63,786 nucleotides of DNA from Holdemania filiformis DSM 12042 (GTDB lineage Bacteria; Bacillota_I; Bacilli_A; Erysipelotrichales; Erysipelotrichaceae). Below, in pieces: positions 1 to 8,657 of this stretch (positions are counted from its first letter, which is position 1; the number at the start of each line of letters is the position of its first letter). The position numbers were made by a program, and so were the translations under genes. The notes below the pieces were generated by a model that was given only the letters and a program-made list of their open reading frames with translations, did no database searches and was not told the DNA's origin. Location of the stretch: contig NZ_GG657553.1 in assembly GCF_000157995.1 (NCBI RefSeq), positions 62,376 through 126,161 on the forward strand. The letters are read 5' to 3'.

Positions 1-259
1 AGAACTCATTGGAGAACGCAAAGGGGAAGTAAGACAAAGAATGATGCTTCAACAAATGTTGAGTATCCGGATACCGATGGGTGAAGAAGAAGCTGAACTG
101 CTTCAGCAATTAAACGGTGATGAGCTTTTATTATTGTCGGAACGGTATGAGAGGATAAAGACGTCCGAAGATCTGACTGAACAGGTTCATGAAATTGTAA
201 ATCAAAGAATGAATGCTAATGATCAGTTTAATCAGTCTTTAAAAGTCAGAAGCTTGTAA
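1..259 (+). CDS. C-terminal part of a probable Rpn-family nuclease/transposase-like protein (5' end outside window)
   Basis: The reading frame is open from the first bases of the window, so this is the 3' end of a longer gene. The visible 86 or so residues begin with a charged GERKGEVRQR stretch, followed by a Leu/Glu-rich helical tail (LLQQLNGDELLLLSERYERI). That arrangement resembles the helical DUF4351-like tail found on PD-(D/E)XK Rpn proteins. The catalytic domain is not in view, so the family call is an inference. The internal ATG at 41 is not taken as the start because the frame continues upstream of it. Confidence 0.45.
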   Translation, partial: ELIGERKGEVRQRMMLQQMLSIRIPMGEEEAELLQQLNGDELLLLSERYERIKTSEDLTEQVHEIVNQRMNANDQFNQSLKVRSL

Positions 260-319
260 TGAAGTTAGAAGAAGACTTTGAACATCTCATTTTGATGGTA
301 AGACATAATTTCACAGCCT

Positions 320-436
320 AAATGGACAGACCGTAAAATAAACGACGTCCGTGAGAACTTCAGATTGTATTTTGGAAAAGAAAAGGGGTTGTTCATTAAG
401 AAAATCAGAGATAGGGCTCTGCGTGAATTGTCATAG
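320..436 (+). pseudogene. Short open frame without a start, possible decayed gene remnant
   Basis: A 38-codon frame ending in TAG reads as plausible coding sequence (KWTDRKINDVRENFRLYFGK..., ending IRDRALRELS) but has no start codon and no ribosome binding site. It follows directly after the Rpn-like gene tail, so the 260-500 stretch may be a degraded neighbour. No family was recognised. It may also be a chance open frame. Confidence 0.2.
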
Positions 437-514
437 AAACTTTAATAAGATTTAAGAGTTACCAGAAAAGAATCATGATATACTCCTATCATAAACCGCG
501 AAAGAAGGGGTATG

Positions 515-1543
515 ATGTTTAGGAATAAAAACGGGGAGATTCGTTCCGGATGGAAAATCGCAGAGATGCTGGGAATCGTCTTCGGCGTATTGTTTCTCTT
601 GATTTTTGTGATTCAGTTTGGATTTGCGTCTGTGATGATCGCAACTGGCAATCTTGATCAGGCGACAGGGATGTCCACGCCGTTTGCTTATCAGATAGCG
701 GCTCTTTTAAATGGATCGATGATGTTTATTCAGTCCGGGGTGATGATCGCGGTGCCGATTCTTTTATGGACACGACGATTAAAAAGAGAGAAGTCGGCGC
801 TGGGGTTGCCTTCTTTGTCAAAACATGGACGCGCGATGATCTTGGGATTGGCAATTGGCGCGGGATCAATGACGCTGACGTTCTTACTGCTTCTGGTGAC
901 GGACAGCGCGCAGGTTCTGACCTGGGTTCCGCAGCTGTCGCCTTCGTTGCTTGTGATGTTAATCTTGTATATTCTGGTCGGATATTCGGAAGAAATTATT
1001 TGCAGGGGGTACATTCAGGGCGTGATGCGGCAAACGCGAAATCCCTGGCTGATCATTCTGGTGCCTTCGCTGATTTTTTCTTTGCTGCACTCGGCAAATC
1101 AGGGGATCGGCTTGATTCCTTATCTCAATATCTTTTTGATCGGGCTGTTCCTGTCGCTGATCACGCTGACCAGCGGCAACTTATATCCTGCCATCGGCTT
1201 CCACATTTTCTGGAATTTTTTCCAGGGTCCGATTTACGGCTTTTCCGTCAGCGGCGGTCAGGAAAACGGTCTTCTGACAACCTACATGAAAGGCAATTCA
1301 CTGCTCAACGGCGGTGCTTTCGGACCGGAAGGCGGTTTGATTGTCACAGCGGTCATTCTTCTGATGATCGGCGTCTGGTATTGGCGAACCAGGGAACAAC
1401 TGCCGGGATTGATCGCTCAGCTAAAAGCGGGGGATCAATCCGTAGTCAAAGAGGAAGCGACCGGCGATTTTCAACGGGAAACCGATCAAGAACTCCCAGC
1501 GGAATCCAAGGCTGCCAGCCAAGCTGAAAAGATAGAATTGTAA
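515..1543 (+). CDS. CPBP family intramembrane glutamic protease (CAAX-type)
   Basis: A polytopic membrane protein of about 342 residues with around eight hydrophobic segments. It carries the three CPBP (Abi/Rce1) motifs: a Glu-Glu pair with an Arg four residues later (EEIICRG, about residues 160-165), a His in SLLHSAN (about 193) and a His in GFHIFWN (about 231). These form the metal-independent glutamate active site of the family. In bacteria such proteins are often linked to bacteriocin self-immunity or membrane-protein processing; the substrate here is unknown. The tail from about residue 300 is hydrophilic and acidic. Two ATG codons occur in tandem (512 and 515); the second is better spaced from the AAGAAGGGG ribosome binding site. 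A terminator follows directly. Confidence 0.85.
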   Translation: MFRNKNGEIRSGWKIAEMLGIVFGVLFLLIFVIQFGFASVMIATGNLDQATGMSTPFAYQIAALLNGSMMFIQSGVMIAVPILLWTRRLKREKSALGLPSLSKHGRAMILGLAIGAGSMTLTFLLLLVTDSAQVLTWVPQLSPSLLVMLILYILVGYSEEIICRGYIQGVMRQTRNPWLIILVPSLIFSLLHSANQGIGLIPYLNIFLIGLFLSLITLTSGNLYPAIGFHIFWNFFQGPIYGFSVSGGQENGLLTTYMKGNSLLNGGAFGPEGGLIVTAVILLMIGVWYWRTREQLPGLIAQLKAGDQSVVKEEATGDFQRETDQELPAESKAASQAEKIEL

Positions 1544-1553
1544 AAATCCAAAG

Positions 1554-1597
1554 TAAAACGCGTTCGATCCTGAAGCAACAGGATAAAACGCGTTTTT
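1554..1597 (+). terminator. Rho-independent terminator after the CPBP gene
   Basis: AAAACGCG pairs with CGCGTTTT around an inner GATCCTG/CAGGAT arm. The 3' arm ends in a T run. Confidence 0.8.
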
Positions 1598-1647
1598 AAT
1601 CTTATGGACAAGTCAGAAATGCGATCGCAATGCTGAGCTGCTTAAGC

Positions 1648-2241
1648 TTACGCTAACAGCCGGACTTCACTGCGGTATAAGAACAGGATGTAAACGAGGG
1701 TGATCGCCAGATTAATGACGTTGCTGGCAATCGAAAGAACGCCGGACCAGTTTGACATAAATACTAACAAAATGGAAAACAGAATATTAAGACCATAGCT
1801 GACAATCATCAGCTTCCAGGTTGTTTCACCATGCTTGACCAGCGCTTCTTCCTGCAGCTCGCCCAGGAACTTGGTCGTTCCCTTGATGATGAAGAAATTC
1901 TGAAGGAAGCCGAAGACCGCGGCGATAACGGACAAGACCAGCGCGACGATCATAAATGTCTCAGCGGCTCCGGTATTGCCTCCGGCATACAGGTTGGAAA
2001 AGTAAACCGTTGCCATCGACAGGATCAAACTGCAGCCTAGACTGCACAGAACCATAATGAAGGCCCGGTTATATAAAGCATCGGCTTTGCGCGCTTTAAC
2101 GATCCCGACTAAAATTGTGATTCCGGCGATCAAGCTGATAAAATTACCTACGCTGGGCAGGCTGACAAACAGCGCGATTACCTGACCGATAAAAATCAGT
2201 TTCAAGGCTTTGCCGGCTGTAAGATAACGTTCTTCTGACAT
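1648..2241 (-). CDS. Small polytopic membrane protein, unknown function
   Basis: 197 residues with about five hydrophobic segments and short polar loops, starting MSEERYL. An ATG at 2241 preceded by an AGAGAGGAG ribosome binding site fixes the start; a further in-frame upstream extension lacks such a site. No catalytic motif or named family was recognised. It stands alone, convergent with the CPBP gene and divergent from the 70-residue gene at 2404. Confidence 0.75.
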   Translation of the reverse strand: MSEERYLTAGKALKLIFIGQVIALFVSLPSVGNFISLIAGITILVGIVKARKADALYNRAFIMVLCSLGCSLILSMATVYFSNLYAGGNTGAAETFMIVALVLSVIAAVFGFLQNFFIIKGTTKFLGELQEEALVKHGETTWKLMIVSYGLNILFSILLVFMSNWSGVLSIASNVINLAITLVYILFLYRSEVRLLA

Positions 2242-2403
2242 AAAAAGACTCCTCTCTGCATGAATTTTGGAAAAATGCTTGTTCACCGGGAATTCTACCA
2301 TAGAAAGCCCCGGAGGACAAGGCACAGGTCAGGCTGCAGTCAGAGTGAAAACCGAATAAGCAGGATAACCGCGGGTAAAACTAGCGGGGAAGGGAGATTC
2401 GCG

Positions 2404-2616
2404 ATGTATTTTAATTATCATGCTAAAGCGATGCGCCTGATCCGTGAAGGACATTGTACGCATTTTGAATTGGTGGAACGCTGGAATCAAATTGCGCCGG
2501 CCATGGTATTGTATTTTGATAACGAGCCGCCGATGCCGATCCGGGAAGAACGCTGGGCAGATTATTTTGAATTGATCGACGAAATTCATAATAAGTCCAT
2601 AAACGAAGGAGAATAG
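2404..2616 (+). CDS. Conserved small protein of unknown function (70 aa)
   Basis: Soluble 70-residue protein starting MYFNYHAKAMRLI. It is rich in aromatic and acidic residues and contains a distinctive FDNEPPMPIREERW segment. The ATG at 2404 follows a GGGGAAGGGAG ribosome binding site; the longer in-frame extension upstream has none and reads as non-coding. Small proteins with this build occur in Firmicutes without an assigned role. It lies 57 bases upstream of the HAD gene and may be cotranscribed with it. Confidence 0.65.
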   Translation: MYFNYHAKAMRLIREGHCTHFELVERWNQIAPAMVLYFDNEPPMPIREERWADYFELIDEIHNKSINEGE

Positions 2617-2673
2617 GCCTTTACTCCCGCAGCGAAATCCGCTAAACTAAAAGCGATTGAAGAGGGTGATAAC

Positions 2674-3336
2674 GTGACGCAGATCAAAGCGGTTGTGTTT
2701 GATATGGACGGCGTTCTGATTGATTCGGAACAGTATTATCAAGATCGGTTAATGGCATATTTCAGAGCGATGGAGGTAGATTTACCACCGCAGCGGCTGA
2801 ATCTATTGGTCGGGGCCAACGGTAAAATGAATTTATGGCCCAAGATTCTGGAGGGAATAACGCTGCCGCAGCCGTATGACGAGTTCATGGTCGGTTTGCG
2901 GGAATATCGCCATGCCCAGGGAATTGAGGACTACCGGCCGTTGTTATTTCCCGGAGTGGAAGAAACTTTGAAACAACTCAAAGCTCGTGGCAAGAAGCTG
3001 GCTTTGGCCTCCTCCAGTTCCTTTGCCTCGATAGAAAAGATGTTGTCGGACACGGGGTTGTATGCTTATTTCGAGTTGGTCACGTCCGGCGGAATGTTTA
3101 AAGAATCAAAGCCGAATCCGGAAATCTATTTGTTTACCGCAAAGAAGCTGAAGCTGGATCCGCATCAGTGTCTTGTGGTAGAAGATTCGCAATATGGAAT
3201 TCAGGCGGGAGTTTCGGCAGGGATGACGGTCATCGCCCGGCAGGACGAACGGTTCCCGATGGACCAGTCGCAGGCTCACTATTTTGTAAAACAATTACAG
3301 GAAGTGCCGGCGATTGTTGATCAGCTTGAGCGTTAA
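2674..3336 (+). CDS. HAD superfamily hydrolase, beta-phosphoglucomutase/phosphatase-like
   Basis: 220 residues. The HAD motif I (FDMDGVLID) lies at residues 9-17 with both catalytic aspartates, followed by a helical cap domain, motif II (LASSSS), a conserved Lys in KESKPNPE, and motif IV (VVEDSQYGI). This is the subfamily I layout of beta-phosphoglucomutases and sugar-phosphate phosphatases; the substrate cannot be assigned. Translation appears to start at a GTG behind a GAGGGTGA ribosome binding site. A related HAD protein sits in PTS locus A at 31123. Confidence 0.85.
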   Translation: MTQIKAVVFDMDGVLIDSEQYYQDRLMAYFRAMEVDLPPQRLNLLVGANGKMNLWPKILEGITLPQPYDEFMVGLREYRHAQGIEDYRPLLFPGVEETLKQLKARGKKLALASSSSFASIEKMLSDTGLYAYFELVTSGGMFKESKPNPEIYLFTAKKLKLDPHQCLVVEDSQYGIQAGVSAGMTVIARQDERFPMDQSQAHYFVKQLQEVPAIVDQLER

Positions 3337-3368
3337 ATTCAGATAGACTTTTCAGAACCGAAGGAATC

Positions 3369-3518
3369 ATGGATGATCGATGGGCAAGAGGTAATTTATC
3401 TTTTGAGTCCAAGACCGTTAATAAATCTCGATTCTTGCCTTTTCTGGAATCGCTCTTTTGGCGGGAAATTGCTGAAAAAGTTCAAGATGTTTTTATGAAT
3501 GCCAACGTTCGACTTTGA
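3369..3518 (+). CDS. Possible small ORF (49 aa), unknown
   Basis: ATG at 3369 opens a 49-codon frame (MDDRWARGNLSFESK..., ending FMNANVRL) preceded by AAGGA. Its amino-acid make-up is plausible for a protein, and a terminator follows 63 bases downstream. It is too short to test by eye and could be a gene fragment. Confidence 0.2.
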   Translation: MDDRWARGNLSFESKTVNKSRFLPFLESLFWREIAEKVQDVFMNANVRL

Positions 3519-3581
3519 AGGAATCGTTGGAAGCTTTCTCACCAATCTCGCAGTTCCGGTTCCGCTCTATTTTTAAACAGA

Positions 3582-3624
3582 AGACTGAGTCACTCACTCA
3601 TCCATGAGGGAACAGTCTTTTTTT
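3582..3624 (+). terminator. Rho-independent terminator
   Basis: AGACTG and CAGTCT arms enclose a smaller CTCA/TGAG hairpin. Seven T residues follow. Confidence 0.65.
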
Positions 3625-3938
3625 GTATTGCAGGCTTGCATCGAAGACGGAAAGAACTCCCGCTTTTGGTATTTCTATCCTCAAAGGATGATCCTTCAGG
3701 GAAAAATGGTAGGCAGTCAGACAAAGAAGATTGCTGCAGTTTCGATTTCGACAAAAAGCAAAGGTCCAATCGAATAAACTAGTTTCCAGTAAGCAGAAGT
3801 TCAGCGTTTCTCAGGGAATGAACTTTAAAGCTCAGAAATTGGATAAAAAGGAAATCGAATCATCTTCAGGTTCTCTGCGGGATCAGACTGGTTCGAATGG
3901 ATAAAATTGATGGATTTCAGTTTGTGAAAAAAACAATT

Positions 3939-3953
3939 TTGTAAGCGCTTCAT
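3939..3953 (+). promoter_or_regulatory. Near-consensus catabolite response element (cre-like)
   Basis: TTGTAAGCGCTTCAT has the AAGCGCTT core of CcpA sites but is one base short of the symmetric consensus on its right side. It ends 7 bases upstream of the -35 box at 3961. Carbon control is inferred. Confidence 0.4.
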
Positions 3954-3960
3954 TTTTTAC

Positions 3961-3990
3961 TTGACTGGTCAGACCAGATACTGCTATGAT
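3961..3990 (+). promoter_or_regulatory. Promoter with an internal GntR-type palindrome
   Basis: TTGACT and TATGAT are separated by 18 bases. The perfect inverted repeat CTGGTCAGACCAG (3965-3977) overlaps the -35 box and fills the first half of the spacer. The TGGTCAGACCA core matches operators of FadR/PdhR-type GntR repressors. No such regulator is encoded next to it. Confidence 0.6.
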
Positions 3991-4046
3991 GAAGAAGTCG
4001 AAAGGAAGACTTTGGAAAGAGAGTACGACGAAAGAGAGGAAAAAGG

Positions 4047-5999
4047 ATGAAAAAACTGATGATTTTAGTCCTGGCCGCAGTGTTAGCCACCACAGCGGCC
4101 GGATGCAGCACGACTAACTCGTCCCCCGCCGGCCAGCCATCGGCACCGACGAGCCAAACGGGCGGTGTGACGCTGAGCGAAGGCGCCAGTGTTAAAGGGG
4201 TTCAGGCGGATGTTACCTATCCGTTGGAAGGACTGGACGATACGCTGGCCATGAACAACCTGACCACGATTAAAACGTATGCCGGACAAGGGAAGGTTTC
4301 TGTCACGCCGGAAGGTGCGGAAAGCTTCGATCTGTTTATCAACGGTACTGCGGTGGATCACAGTGAATATGCCGGGAAGGCTTTCACGGTGGATTTCTCC
4401 GCTCTGGCCACCAACGAGATCAACACGATTCAGGTGACGAACATTCTTCCGGAAACCGCAAGCGTGAATATTAAAGTCGATTATCCGACGGTTATCGAAG
4501 GAACGCCGGAGGAAGTCGGTTTCAGCAGCGAAAAGCTGAGTTTCATTGACGATCTGCTGAACACGGAAGTGGAATACGGTTTCCCGGGTGGTCAGCTGGT
4601 CATCATCAAAGACGGGAAAATGATCAAAAACACAGCTTATGGTTATGCCAATTCCTATAATCAAGATGGGACACGGATTGAAAATCCGGTGGCAAGCACG
4701 ACGGAAACTTTGTATGATTTAGCCTCCAATACCAAAATGTACGCGACCAACTATGCGCTGCAGATGCTGGTCAGCGAAGGGAAGGTTAACATTACCGATA
4801 CGATCCAGAGCTATTTCCCGGAGTTTAAGGACGAACCCGGCGCGGCAATCCTGGGCAAGAATACGATGACCCTTCAGAATATTCTGGAACACCAGGCCGG
4901 CTTCCCAGCCGATCCGCAGTATCATAACGATACGTATGACAAAGATGATGGGATTGTCAACGGCGTCAACGATCTGTATTCGGTGGAAAAAGCCACGACA
5001 AAGGAAATGATTATGAAAACGCCGCTGCAGTATGAGCCGGGAAGCAAAACCGTTTACTCCGATGTCGACTACATGCTTTTAGGACTGATCGTTGAACAGG
5101 TTACCGGCATGGAGCTGGATGCGTATGTCGAAGAAAATATCTACAAACCACTCGGCCTCGATCACATCGTTTTCAATCCGCTGCAGAAGGGATTTGAAAA
5201 AGATCAATGCGCGGCGACTGAGCTGAACGGAAATTCCCGCGACGGTGCGATTTCCTTTACCGTTAACCGCACTGATACGATTCAGGGCGAAGTTCATGAT
5301 GAAAAAGCTTTCTATGCGATGAATGGCGTTTCCGGACATGCTGGTCTGTTTGCCGACGCGCAGGATTTGGGGCGGCTGGCGCAGGTTATGCTGAACCAGG
5401 GCGGTTACGGCGATGTGAAGCTGTTCTCGAAACAGACGATTGATCAGTTCACCAAGCCGAAGTTTACAAGTCAGACCTATGGGCTGGGCTGGCGGCGGAT
5501 GGGCGATCACGGCTACAGCTGGTATTTCGGTCCGCAGGCCGGAGCTTCGACGTATGGTCATACCGGCTGGACAGGAACGTTAAGTCTGATCGATCCGGAA
5601 AACGACATGATCGTCATCTGGCTGTCCAACAAAATCAACAGTCCGGTTGTCGATCCGACGGTCAATCCCAATTATTTCTACGGCAACCATTTTGTCGGCG
5701 GCACCCTGGGCGGCGTGGCGACACTTACTTATGACGCGCTGAATCCGACGTCGATGGACAGCACGGATTCCCTGTTAGCGCAGATGGTCGCGAACAAGCT
5801 GACATTGATCGAAACGGACGAAGGCTATCAAAATGCTGCCGATGAACAGTCGCTGCAAGCCTTGATGGATCTGTTGGTCAGCCGCGTGGAAAAGACCGGC
5901 TCCGCCGCCGTGAAGAGTCAGGCCGAACGACTGGTCGGCAAGCTGAGCGATGATGCGGCGAAAACGGCGCTGAATGAACGTTTGGCCGCGGTGAAATAA
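4047..5999 (+). CDS. Lipoprotein serine hydrolase, beta-lactamase/penicillin-binding-protein fold
   Basis: 650 residues. The signal peptide ends in a TAAGC lipobox (Cys20), so the protein should be anchored outside the membrane. An N-terminal beta-rich module (about 45-145) precedes a class C beta-lactamase-like domain. That domain has the SxxK nucleophile motif SNTK (227-230), the YSD triad (337-339) and the HTG motif (505-507). A helical tail (about 560-650) follows. Family members are esterases, D-amino-acid peptidases or peptidoglycan-recycling enzymes (YbbE-like); true beta-lactamase activity is unlikely. The start follows AGAGAGGAAAAAGG. The promoter carries a cre-like site and a palindrome, so expression is probably conditional. 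Confidence 0.85.
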   Translation: MKKLMILVLAAVLATTAAGCSTTNSSPAGQPSAPTSQTGGVTLSEGASVKGVQADVTYPLEGLDDTLAMNNLTTIKTYAGQGKVSVTPEGAESFDLFINGTAVDHSEYAGKAFTVDFSALATNEINTIQVTNILPETASVNIKVDYPTVIEGTPEEVGFSSEKLSFIDDLLNTEVEYGFPGGQLVIIKDGKMIKNTAYGYANSYNQDGTRIENPVASTTETLYDLASNTKMYATNYALQMLVSEGKVNITDTIQSYFPEFKDEPGAAILGKNTMTLQNILEHQAGFPADPQYHNDTYDKDDGIVNGVNDLYSVEKATTKEMIMKTPLQYEPGSKTVYSDVDYMLLGLIVEQVTGMELDAYVEENIYKPLGLDHIVFNPLQKGFEKDQCAATELNGNSRDGAISFTVNRTDTIQGEVHDEKAFYAMNGVSGHAGLFADAQDLGRLAQVMLNQGGYGDVKLFSKQTIDQFTKPKFTSQTYGLGWRRMGDHGYSWYFGPQAGASTYGHTGWTGTLSLIDPENDMIVIWLSNKINSPVVDPTVNPNYFYGNHFVGGTLGGVATLTYDALNPTSMDSTDSLLAQMVANKLTLIETDEGYQNAADEQSLQALMDLLVSRVEKTGSAAVKSQAERLVGKLSDDAAKTALNERLAAVK

Positions 6000-6123
6000 G
6001 CAGCTTTCTTCCTGAAAATCAGAATTTCAGGCAAGCGGGAAGGATGAAATCCAAGCCGTGAAGAACCTGCTTTCAGACCTATTCTGCTGAATGTGCTGAA
6101 ATTTTCTAATATGGAATCGAAGT

Positions 6124-6156
6124 AAAAAGAAGCGAAATCAATCCGCTTCTTTTTTT
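6124..6156 (+). terminator. Rho-independent terminator of the serine-hydrolase gene
   Basis: AAGAAGCG pairs with CGCTTCTT, followed by a T run. Confidence 0.85.
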
Positions 6157-6323
6157 GACTCTTTCAACTCGCGAGAGAGAATCTCTCTTTATGAAGGCTG
6201 ATAAAGAAGATCAAGGAAAAAACATCTGCTCATGCTGATTGGTTTCACCTGGAAACAACCTTCCCCGCTTCGATTCATTCCCGGCGGATTTCCTGTTGCG
6301 ATTCGGAACTTGATCAAAGAATA

Positions 6324-6377
6324 AGAAAAGCGGACGGTCCGACGTGATTCACGACTTTGACAATCCGCTGTTTTTTT
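6324..6377. terminator. Terminator-like hairpin, probably bidirectional
   Basis: AGCGGA/TCCGCT arms contain an inner CGTGATTCACG hairpin. T7 follows on the plus strand, with an A-rich run on the other side. It lies between two convergent genes. Confidence 0.6.
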
Positions 6378-6442
6378 GATTTCTTTTACCAATTCTCAAT
6401 CCCAGGGCTAAGTGTTTTGTGTCAATGACTTCCATTGCTTAA

Positions 6443-8287
6443 TCAGGGCTGCGACAGAGTTTCAGAATTCCCTTGGATCTGATCCTTAAAGTAGCTGCCG
6501 CCGAATAAGCGCTCATACTGCAAGGTTTGATAGTCTTTGATGAGCGGCGTGAAATCCGTTGATTCCCAATGACTGTACGCATTTCCCTGAGCATCCATGT
6601 AGCCCGCGAAGGTTACGACCGGCAGCGACGTGCGCAGCGTTTGTAAATATTGTCCATACGCGTCGCTTTCCACTCCGGCATAGTCCAGCAGCAGCGCCGA
6701 CAGAAAATTCAGACTGGTTTCCGGCAGCGGGGCCTCAGGCAGCGGATAATTGGCCCAGAGAACAAACGGAACACGGAATTTATTCATATACTCTTCCATG
6801 GACATCGCGCCCTCTTCCACCCCATAAGCTTGATCCAGGAACGCCTGTTCCACTGACGGCTGATGATCGCCGAACATCAGAATCAGAACGGGTTCCTCCT
6901 GTTGGCTGAAATACTCCGTGAGCCGCAGAAACTGCTCCTCTGTTTTGTGAATCAACGTCAGATACTGTTCCGCCATCGGGTAGGCTCCCGGCTGATCGGT
7001 CAGAACAATCTGAGCCGGATAATCCTTCACGGTATACGCACCATGATTCTGAATTGTAACATTGAACAGAAATAACGGTTTGTTTAGATCGCGGTGTTCA
7101 TATTCCCAGATTATCTGGTTGAAATCCGATTCATCGCTGACATAGCCATGTTCCAGGGTCAGGGGAACATCCAGCTCCTTCACGCTTTTAAATGAATCGA
7201 AGCCAAGCCGCGGATAGGCCTGATCGCGCTGCCAGGAGCTTCGCTCACCCGGATGAAACGCTGCCGTTTGGTAGCCGAGCTGCTTCAGCTGGGAGGCCAG
7301 GGAGAAGGAATCCTTTAAAATATATTGTTGGTACGGAATACTTCCGGAAGGCAGAAAAGCCATTGAATTTCCGGTCAGAAACTCAAATTCGCTCGCGCTG
7401 GTGCCCGCGCCGAAGACGGAGGCATAAGCATGGGAGAACCGGGCGTTTTCCAAGCTGGAAATGTCGTCAATGACGCTTTCACTGAGCTGAAGCTGGCCGA
7501 ATTCTTCAAAGTCCGCCCACGATTCGTTCATGATGGCGATGATATGCGGTTTTTGATCTAAAGTCACGGACGCGCCCTCCAAGGACACCGTGCTTAGAAT
7601 CTGATCTAATTTTTCCGCCGAGGTATCCGCCGGGACTTCGACATTCATAAATTCAGTGTTGCGTAAGAAGGTGGCGAGGATACCGCTTTTCTGGTAAGCG
7701 CCGGACTGATCCCAGACATCCGTCCGGACGTTAAACCGGGCTAAATTCTGCGGCGAAGCCAGGAATGCGCAAAGCAAAGTCAGCGCCAGGCAGATTAACC
7801 GTACCGGCAGCGGAAAGCGCGCGGAGAGCGAGCGGGGCAGAACGTCAAGCTTGCGAAAGCACAGAACGGTAAGCAGAAATCCCGCTAAGAGAACTGCGGT
7901 GATGATCATCGGCCCGTTCGGCGTAAAATCATAAGTGGAGGACACGGCAATCGCGGTGTTCAGCGCGGTCAGATCCCAGGGTAAAACCGGCGTGCCGCGG
8001 AAGACGGAGACGAAATAATTGATCGCGCCCAGCAGTGCGCAGGCGGTATGGATCAGGAAGCTGCCGGCGGCCGGTTTGCGAAGCAGCGCGCAGATCAGGT
8101 AATAAAGGACGCCGACGCAGATCGCATTGGCCAGAAAAGCCGGCGCTGAGATCTGCCACGGATCCCCGCAGTAAACATACTGCATCAGAAAGACGGCGGT
8201 AAACGGCGTCGCTATCATCAAGAACAGCCCCCCGATCCGGAGTCGGTTCTTTTTTATCTTCTCGATATAAGGAAGCAAGGAATTCAT
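6443..8287 (-). CDS. ltaS: Lipoteichoic acid synthase family sulfatase-like phosphoglycerol transferase
   Basis: 614 residues. About five transmembrane segments (15-175) are followed by an extracellular alkaline-phosphatase/sulfatase domain. Seen there are a metal-binding Glu in MNESWAD (Glu255), the candidate catalytic Thr in GAGTSAS (Thr296), a His in IQNHG (415) and the metal pair FGDHQPS (Asp474-His475), all as in LtaS. It should transfer glycerol phosphate from phosphatidylglycerol onto a glycolipid anchor; a relative acting on other glycans cannot be excluded. Start taken at the ATG directly after GAAAGGGGG; an upstream ATG at 8305 and a TTG at 8359 are alternatives. Confidence 0.85.
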   Translation of the reverse strand: MNSLLPYIEKIKKNRLRIGGLFLMIATPFTAVFLMQYVYCGDPWQISAPAFLANAICVGVLYYLICALLRKPAAGSFLIHTACALLGAINYFVSVFRGTPVLPWDLTALNTAIAVSSTYDFTPNGPMIITAVLLAGFLLTVLCFRKLDVLPRSLSARFPLPVRLICLALTLLCAFLASPQNLARFNVRTDVWDQSGAYQKSGILATFLRNTEFMNVEVPADTSAEKLDQILSTVSLEGASVTLDQKPHIIAIMNESWADFEEFGQLQLSESVIDDISSLENARFSHAYASVFGAGTSASEFEFLTGNSMAFLPSGSIPYQQYILKDSFSLASQLKQLGYQTAAFHPGERSSWQRDQAYPRLGFDSFKSVKELDVPLTLEHGYVSDESDFNQIIWEYEHRDLNKPLFLFNVTIQNHGAYTVKDYPAQIVLTDQPGAYPMAEQYLTLIHKTEEQFLRLTEYFSQQEEPVLILMFGDHQPSVEQAFLDQAYGVEEGAMSMEEYMNKFRVPFVLWANYPLPEAPLPETSLNFLSALLLDYAGVESDAYGQYLQTLRTSLPVVTFAGYMDAQGNAYSHWESTDFTPLIKDYQTLQYERLFGGSYFKDQIQGNSETLSQP

Positions 8288-8330
8288 CCCCCTTTCAATG
8301 TTCATTTTCACAAATTGAACATATTGGCTT

Positions 8331-8359
8331 ATTTTAAACGAGTTCTGAGGAAAGATCAA
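8331..8359 (-). promoter_or_regulatory. Promoter of the LTA synthase gene
   Basis: On the minus strand TTGATC (8354-8359) and TAAAAT (8331-8336) are separated by 17 bases, about 45 bases before the start. Confidence 0.55.
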
Positions 8360-8591
8360 GAAAGCCGGGTCAATTCACTAAAAATTCCCACATTTTAAGA
8401 ATGGTTTTGTGTCAAAAGCAGGGGGATCACAGCTGAGATTTTTTCCAGGCGATCATCACAGCGAATCTGCCGGGATATGCGATCATGCCAAGGTATTTCA
8501 TTCTCGGCATCATGAATTTAAAAACGGGAAAAGTGGATCCCGCAAAACGGAAGAACACCCGGGTTTTGGCAGAAAGTCCTCCGACGCCGGC

Positions 8592-8620
8592 TTGCATTCG
8601 TTGTCTTTTCGCCTTACAAT
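8592..8620 (+). promoter_or_regulatory. Promoter of the MATE gene
   Basis: TTGCAT and TACAAT with a 17-base spacer, 37 bases before the chosen ATG. This placement supports the shorter start of the MATE gene. The rest of 8360-8590 shows nothing further. Confidence 0.6.
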
Positions 8621-8657
8621 ATCTCTCATAACCAGCTTGGATAAGGGGGAATTCAAG

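Larger units (their letters stand above)
3337..4046. other. 710-base intergenic stretch with terminator, small ORF and a regulated promoter
   Basis: Only three supportable items are visible: a 49-codon ORF (3369-3518), a terminator (3582-3624) and the promoter/operator cluster at 3939-3990. The 3630-3930 part shows no ORF or repeat that could be named. Confidence 0.5.
6000..6442. other. Convergent intergenic stretch holding two terminators
   Basis: Apart from hairpins at 6124-6156 and 6324-6377 nothing coding is supported. A 67-codon antisense frame lacks a ribosome binding site. Confidence 0.5.

Noticed and set aside
766-1527. 253-codon open frame on the plus strand inside the CPBP gene
   Set aside because: It lies in another register of a well-supported gene, has no ribosome binding site and an unlikely composition.
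3885-3905. GGTTCGAA resembling a tRNA T-arm
   Set aside because: No matching stem on either side and no acceptor or anticodon arms could be built.
6189-6392. 67-codon minus-strand frame between the serine hydrolase and LTA synthase genes
   Set aside because: Runs across a terminator hairpin and lacks a ribosome binding site.
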